From positions 1 through 9,166 of the forward strand of contig JBKPCD010000213.1 of the NCBI GenBank assembly GCA_046727175.1: a stretch of 9,166 bases of DNA. The letters run 5' to 3'. Shown here one piece after another: positions 5,044 through 9,166 of this stretch (position 1 is the stretch's first letter; each line of letters starts with the position of its first letter). The notes beneath the pieces are model-generated. The model was not told the origin of the DNA. It searched no databases and worked only from the letters and a program-made list of their open reading frames with translations. The position numbers and the translations under genes are program-made. This DNA comes from JBKPCD01 sp046727175. Its GTDB lineage: Bacteria; Acidobacteriota; Vicinamibacteria; Vicinamibacterales; 2-12-FULL-66-21.

Positions 5044-6729
5044 ATGGAATGGATCCAGACCTACGACCCGCTGGGCAACGCCTGGCTCAGCACGCTCGCC
5101 GCCGCGTTTCCGGTCATCGTCCTTCTGGGCTCACTCGCGTTGCTCGACTGGCCGGCCCACCGCGCCGCAATCGCCGGTCTTCTCTCGGCGCTGCTGGTGT
5201 CCATCGTCATCTACGGCATGCCGATCCCCGCCGCGCTCGCAACGGCGCTCTACGGCGCGGCCTACGGTCTGTTCCCGATCTGCTGGATCATCGTCAACGC
5301 AATCTTCCTGTACGCGCTCACGGTCGAAACAGGTCAGTTCGAGATCGTCAAAGCGTCGGTCGCCGCGCTGTCCGAGGACCCCCGCGTGCAGGCGCTCCTC
5401 ATTGCCTTTTCATTCGGGGCTTTCATCGAGGGAGCCGCGGGCTTCGGCACGCCGGTCGCGATCTCGAGCGCGCTGCTCCTCGGGCTCGGGTTTCCGCCGC
5501 TGTATGCTGCGGGCCTCGCGCTCATTGCAAACACCGCGCCCGTCGCGTTCGGCGCAATCGGCACTCCAATCCTGACGCTTGGCGCGATTACGGGCATTCC
5601 GCCGATGACGCTCGGCATGATGGCCGGACGCCAGTTGCCGTTCGTCTCGCTGCTGATCCCCGCGTGGATGATCGTGACGATGAGCGGCTGGCGGGGACTG
5701 GGCACGGTCTGGCCGGCCGTTCTGGCGGCGGGAGGGTCCTTTGCCGTTGCTCAGTTCGTCTGGAGCAACTACATCGGACCCGAGCTGACGGACATCATCG
5801 GCGGGCTCGTGTCGCTGTCCTCACTTGCGGCGCTGCTCCTCGTCTGGCGGCCGCGCGATCGCTGGGCGTTCGACGACTCCGCGTCCGCCCCGAGGCCGGC
5901 CGCAATCATGCGCTACTCGAGATCGCAGTTGGTGCGCGCGTGGATGCCGTGGATTTTCCTGAGCGTTACCGTGACGGCGTGGGGAATGGCTCCGGTCAAG
6001 CGGGCGCTGACGTCGCCGGTCTTATCGCCCGTCGTCGATGTGCCGTCACTGCACCGGATGGTCTATCGCGAGTATCCCGTCGAGGCTACCGCCGTCGATC
6101 GCCAGCGGGCGCACGACCCTGCGTACCGGAACCAGCGCGCCGAAGCCGCGCGCTTCACGTTCAATTGGGCATCGGCGACCGGAACGAGCATCCTGCTCGC
6201 CGCGATCGCGACAATGCTGTACTTGCGTGTGCCGTGGCAGACGTCGCTCCGGATCGCCAGAACGACTCTCGTTCGATTGAGACCGGCACTTCTGACGATT
6301 GCCGCGATGCTCGCTGTTGGCTACGTCACACGGTACGGGGGAACCGACGCGACGCTCGGCCTCGCGTTCACGCAAACCGGCGTGTGCTATCCGTTCTTCG
6401 CCGCGATGCTCGGATGGCTCGGCGTCGCGCTCACCGGATCCGACACGAGCTCGAACGTCCTGTTCGGAAGCCTGCAGAAGATCACGGCGCAGCAACTGGG
6501 CTTGAATCCGGTGCTCATCACGACGGCGAACAGCACAGGCGGCGTGATGGGCAAGATGATCGACGCGCAGAGCATCGTCGTCGCGACCGCCTCGACGCAG
6601 CAGGTCGGTCAGGAGGGGCGCATCCTGCGCTTCGTGTTCTGGCACAGCGTCGCGCTTGCCACGATCATGGGGGTGATCGTGCTGCTCCAGGCGTACGTGT
6701 TTCCGTGGATGGTGCCTTCGAATCCCTAA
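5044..6729 (+). CDS. lctP: LctP-family L-lactate permease
   Basis: A polytopic inner-membrane symporter that imports lactate (also glycolate in E. coli LldP) with protons. It has 561 aa from the chosen start, against about 551 in LldP. At least 12 hydrophobic helices are visible. Family signatures are SFGAFIEGAAGFGTP (123-137), ANTAPVAFGAIGTPI shortly after, and GSDTSSNVLFGSLQ (from 465) followed by TTANSTGGVMGKMI. A polar loop of about 55 residues precedes the FTFNW helix. The start at 5044 (MEWIQTYDPLGNAWLS) aligns with the typical family N-terminus (MNLWQQNYDP in E. coli, from memory), but it has no clear Shine-Dalgarno. ATGs at 5029 (GGGG upstream) and 4981 (AAGG upstream, adding 21 non-family residues) are alternatives. 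The last two codons and the TAA lie in a heptamer array. No lactate dehydrogenase or regulator is in view. Confidence 0.92.
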   Translation: MEWIQTYDPLGNAWLSTLAAAFPVIVLLGSLALLDWPAHRAAIAGLLSALLVSIVIYGMPIPAALATALYGAAYGLFPICWIIVNAIFLYALTVETGQFEIVKASVAALSEDPRVQALLIAFSFGAFIEGAAGFGTPVAISSALLLGLGFPPLYAAGLALIANTAPVAFGAIGTPILTLGAITGIPPMTLGMMAGRQLPFVSLLIPAWMIVTMSGWRGLGTVWPAVLAAGGSFAVAQFVWSNYIGPELTDIIGGLVSLSSLAALLLVWRPRDRWAFDDSASAPRPAAIMRYSRSQLVRAWMPWIFLSVTVTAWGMAPVKRALTSPVLSPVVDVPSLHRMVYREYPVEATAVDRQRAHDPAYRNQRAEAARFTFNWASATGTSILLAAIATMLYLRVPWQTSLRIARTTLVRLRPALLTIAAMLAVGYVTRYGGTDATLGLAFTQTGVCYPFFAAMLGWLGVALTGSDTSSNVLFGSLQKITAQQLGLNPVLITTANSTGGVMGKMIDAQSIVVATASTQQVGQEGRILRFVFWHSVALATIMGVIVLLQAYVFPWMVPSNP

Positions 6730-6887
6730 TCCCTAATCACTGATCGTGAATCACTGATCGTCGAATCCGCGGATCATCGAATCCTTCGAATCACAAATCG
6801 AATCGCCGCTAGTCGCGATGCACTGATTCGTCGATACAGCGATTCGCGGATAAGGGTTTCACGATGAGTGATCAGTGATTAGTGATT
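6721..6887. repeat. heptamer array with inverted ends (AATCNCT-type), convergent intergenic
   Basis: The left end reads AATCCCT twice, then AATCACT, GATCGTG, AATCACT, GATCGTC (6721-6762) in 7-nt register. The right end reads GAGTGAT, CAGTGAT, TAGTGAT (6866-6886). The ends are inverted: 6728-6745 and 6870-6887 match at 17 of 18 positions with a 124-nt interval. The interval is filled with degenerate GAATC/GATTC-containing units. The array covers the whole gap between two convergent genes and overlaps both stop codons: TAA 6727-6729 of the permease and TAA 6881-6879 of the kinase. No ORF of interest is inside. A bidirectional terminator or secondary-structure element is possible. Confidence 0.8.
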
Positions 6888-8255
6888 CGCCGGCCCGAGC
6901 GTGAGCAGCCACAGCGACGAGCCGCCGCGACTCTTGCAGTAGTACAGGAATCTTCCATCCGGGGAGATCGTGGGCTCCTCGAGATACAGTCCCGACTCTG
7001 GAAAGTGCGTGACTGGTTGGAGCGGCCCGCCTTCCGCGGGAAGCCGATAGATGTTGCGGTGATCTGGCTGCGCGTAAATCCATCGACCATCCGGCGAATA
7101 GAAGACATGTCGCATCCGTTCGTTGCCGGACGTCATCGGCTGTTCTTTACCGCCCTGCGCGGAAACCTTCCACACCTGCACAGAGCCACCGGCGTTTGAC
7201 GGGAATACGATCCAGTGATCGTCGGGAGACCAGCGACCATCGTATTTATCGGATTGCGACGTCGTTAGCTGCCGTTCACGGTTACTGTCGACGTCGAGGA
7301 CGAACAGCTGGTTGAAACCATCTTTGACAGAGGTGAATAAAAGAGACCGTCCGTTATGCGAGAACTCGGACGAATTGGCGCCAGCCTCCAAGGTTGGCCT
7401 CGACGATACGAGCGGCTTCATCCCGCTGCCGTCGAGCGCGATGAGCCACGCTGAGAACGTACCGTCCCGGACAGTGCAGGCAACAGCCACATGTCGACCA
7501 TCCGGCGCCCACGATGCCCAACTGACGCCATGAGCACACGCCTTTTGCGGGACCTCAATCCGCTCCCACTCATGCGATTCGAGATCGAGGATCCACAATT
7601 CTGCCACCCCGAACCGCGTGCTGAAGAGGAGGACACGATGGTTGTCCGCTGATACAGCGGGGTTCCCATCCCGCACCTGTCCGCTGGTGCTCAGCTCCTC
7701 TTCCGGACCGGCGGGACCGCCGCCACCTGCGGCGAGCGGCAATCGGGTGAGGTTCAGCGACTGTTGCAGATCAGAGGCGAGGACACGCTGGCCGTCAGAC
7801 GAGACCGCGAGGCCACGAAGAAGTCCGGTGACCAACGCGATCGGCGAAACCTTGGACAACAAGGTTCTCGCGTTCTCATGGATATCGACTGCAAGCAGCC
7901 GGGTTCCACCTGCAGGCTCGTCGTTCGCTAAGTACACGCGCTGGCCCGTTGGAGCCCAGTCGTGACTGTGCCCGCGTACCACGGTTTGCGGAGTCCCACC
8001 CATCGTCGACAGCGCCAGAATCTCCCGGTCAAGGGTCTCGAACGTCAACCAACGCCCGTCAGGGGAGTACCTCAAGGTCGCGATGTTCCATTTCGAAGCT
8101 GAACTCGGTAAGAGCGCCTTCGGCTCCCCTCCTTCTAGGGGCACCTCGAGAATCGCTTGGTGAGACTCCGGACCACTGACGTACGCAATCGCGCGTCCAT
8201 CCCGACGCCAGACTGGGAAATTGCCATTCTCTGCGATACGCCGCGCGCGCCCGCC
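6879..8255 (-). CDS. PD40/TolB-type beta-propeller, C-terminal segment of Ser/Thr kinase
   Basis: Last of three reading-frame segments of one gene, about 458 codons. It starts at GGRARRIAENGNFPVW and runs to a TAA at 6881-6879. It carries repeated propeller motifs ending in SPDG-type turns: WRRDGRAIAY, RYSPDGRWLTF, DWAPTGQRVY, AVSSDGQRVL, AVSADNHRVL, SWAPDGRHVAV, EFSHNGRSLLF, RWSPDDHWIVF, FYSPDGRWIY, TISPDGRFLYY. With the two in the preceding segment this makes about 12 blades, enough for two six-bladed TolB-like propellers. It would be extracytoplasmic, after the transmembrane helix, as a sensor or protein-interaction module. An automatic caller would start this piece at the CTC/ATG-like codon near 8144, which is not the true start. 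Its frame joins the upstream one by restoring a single G at 8254-8255. Confidence 0.85.
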   Translation of the reverse strand, partial: GGRARRIAENGNFPVWRRDGRAIAYVSGPESHQAILEVPLEGGEPKALLPSSASKWNIATLRYSPDGRWLTFETLDREILALSTMGGTPQTVVRGHSHDWAPTGQRVYLANDEPAGGTRLLAVDIHENARTLLSKVSPIALVTGLLRGLAVSSDGQRVLASDLQQSLNLTRLPLAAGGGGPAGPEEELSTSGQVRDGNPAVSADNHRVLLFSTRFGVAELWILDLESHEWERIEVPQKACAHGVSWASWAPDGRHVAVACTVRDGTFSAWLIALDGSGMKPLVSSRPTLEAGANSSEFSHNGRSLLFTSVKDGFNQLFVLDVDSNRERQLTTSQSDKYDGRWSPDDHWIVFPSNAGGSVQVWKVSAQGGKEQPMTSGNERMRHVFYSPDGRWIYAQPDHRNIYRLPAEGGPLQPVTHFPESGLYLEEPTISPDGRFLYYCKSRGGSSLWLLTLGPANH

Positions 8256-8813
8256 AAGGGCGGCACCATCCAGACATCTCCACCATACGTACGAAACTGA
8301 AAACTCCCAACAAAGGCTGCCCGCTGCACCAGGCGCCTCTTCGAAGTCCGCGTCGACACGAAGGCGATCTCAGTGCCATTCGGCGAGAACGTGGGTTGGA
8401 CATCTTCGGATGGATCGTTGGTGACGTTAACTTCGTGGCCACCCTCGACGCGTCGTACGTAGATCTCGAAATTCCCGCTCTTGTTCGAGCTGAACGCGAA
8501 GACGGTCCCGTCTGGCGACCAGACCGGCGAGTCCGAGAAGCCCACATCGTGCGTCAGCCTGGCCACCTCGGTCAGCGACAGATGATCGTTCGTGGGTGCT
8601 GCGCCCTGTCTATCCAGCCGCCAGATTGCCAGAGCGCCAATGCTCGCCGCGACAATGGCCGTCGCCGCGACGAGCGCGGGCGTGGTCCACCGTCTCGAAC
8701 TCGCCGCCGATGCGGCCGGCCCTGGCACTTCAGTCGTGATCCCGACGTTTTCGAGCGCGAACGCGACGTCGCTCGCCGACTGAAAGCGCTGCGACGGCGC
8801 CTTCTCGAGACAA
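8256..8813 (-). CDS. kinase C-lobe end, transmembrane helix and first propeller blades (frame-shifted segment)
   Basis: Middle segment of the kinase gene, in a different frame from both neighbours. It begins with CLEKAPSQRFQSASDVAFAL, the usual last helix of bacterial PD40 kinases (normally HCLEK), then a Pro/Ala/Ser linker. A single transmembrane helix follows (PALVAATAIVAASIGALAIW). The first two blades are SPVWSPDGTVFAFSSNKSG and QPTFSPNGTEIAFVST. It ends at GGDVWMVPPL, directly before the second frame break. Topology: kinase inside, propeller outside. The GTG at 8728, where a gene caller would start, is internal to this segment. Confidence 0.85.
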
Positions 8814-9166
8814 TGTCACGATCCGATCGAGCGCGGGAGAAATGCTGCGGCGTCCGGACGTCAGCTCGGGCGGGTCTTTGCCCAGGATCTCGCTGAGCGT
8901 ATCGGCCGATGTTGCGCCCGCGAAGGTGCGCGTGCCGCTCAGCAGCTCGTAGAGAATCGCTCCGAGGTTGAAGATGTCGCTGCGATGATCCACCGGCTGA
9001 CAGCGAACCTGCTCCGGGCTCATGTACCCAACGGTCCCGACCACCAGGCCCGGAGAGGTCTCGGCGACGGGTGCACTGATCAGCACCGTCTCCGCGGAAG
9101 CGGTGGCGGCCTCGGTCAGCTTCGCCAGTCCGAAGTCGAGGATCTTGACGCGGCCATCGCTGGTCA
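8814..9166 (-). CDS. Ser/Thr protein kinase catalytic domain, C-lobe (runs off the right edge)
   Basis: First visible segment, 5'-truncated by the window. It opens within GRVKILDFGLAKL, the DFG Mg-binding motif (subdomain VII). It continues with GTVGYMSPEQ (activation segment and APE-equivalent), DHRSDIFNLGAILYELLSG (subdomain IX) and SPALDRIVT, where the frame breaks. The N-lobe, VAIK lysine and HRDLKPEN catalytic loop are beyond base 9166, so activity cannot be judged. As a Hanks-type receptor kinase with an external propeller it would phosphorylate Ser/Thr in cytoplasmic proteins. Restoring two bases after the codon at 8816-8814 rejoins it to the next segment as IVTHCLEK. Confidence 0.88.

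Noticed and set aside
4977..6743. 588-codon plus-strand frame overlapping the permease
   Set aside because: It is offset from the lctP frame, Arg/Asp-rich without helices, while the lctP frame shows family signatures throughout.
8135..8728. Separate small gene of 197 aa with a GTG start
   Set aside because: Kinase homology continues upstream of 8728 and downstream of 8254 in other frames, so this is one piece of a frame-shifted gene.

Overview
The window looks like one fragment of a GC-rich environmental bacterium. The best guess is Acidobacteriota (a Vicinamibacteria-like lineage). This is inferred from a membrane Ser/Thr kinase fused to a long TolB/PD40 beta-propeller, a DUF6526-like membrane protein and a lactate permease, not from any marker gene. 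The first 53 bases are not genomic: they are an Illumina Nextera/P5 adapter with a 10-nt index, so biology starts at base 54.

Layout: 54-203 holds a possible tail of an upstream gene and a heptamer repeat array. 225-1256 (+) encodes a GAF sensor fused to an RsbW-type ATPase. A convergent intergenic heptamer array follows. 1373-1780 (-) encodes a small secreted beta/gamma-crystallin-like protein, probably a lipoprotein. 1781-1976 holds a 12-bp palindrome and a long hairpin. 2410-2778 (-) is a 7Fe-type ferredoxin followed 7 nt later by a GTG-started two-helix membrane protein (1977-2402, -), a probable two-gene operon. 2779-3016 contains two more heptamer arrays. 3017-4978 (-) is a secreted gamma-glutamyltransferase carrying an in-frame tandem palindromic insertion just before its catalytic threonine. 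It is divergent from an LctP-family lactate permease (5044-6729, +). 6730-6878 is another heptamer array. 6879-9166 (-) is the C-terminal part of a receptor-like Ser/Thr kinase running off the right edge and broken by two frameshifts.

Functionally there is no single pathway. The window is a mix of signalling (GAF-ATPase, PD40 kinase), electron transfer (ferredoxin), periplasmic peptide/glutathione processing (GGT) and organic acid uptake (LctP).

The most unusual content is between the genes. Five short arrays all have a strict 7-bp period but different sequences. Two (1243-1347 and 2854-3001) are clearly arranged as inverted arms around a spacer, one (6721-6887) has an 18-bp inverted repeat at its edges, and one (122-183) has a truncated arm. 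Stop codons of three genes lie inside the arrays. This resembles the heptameric STRR repeats known from cyanobacteria, with a paired-arm design that could form hairpins at gene ends. A second, independent palindromic repeat (42-bp unit) has been accepted in frame inside the GGT gene.
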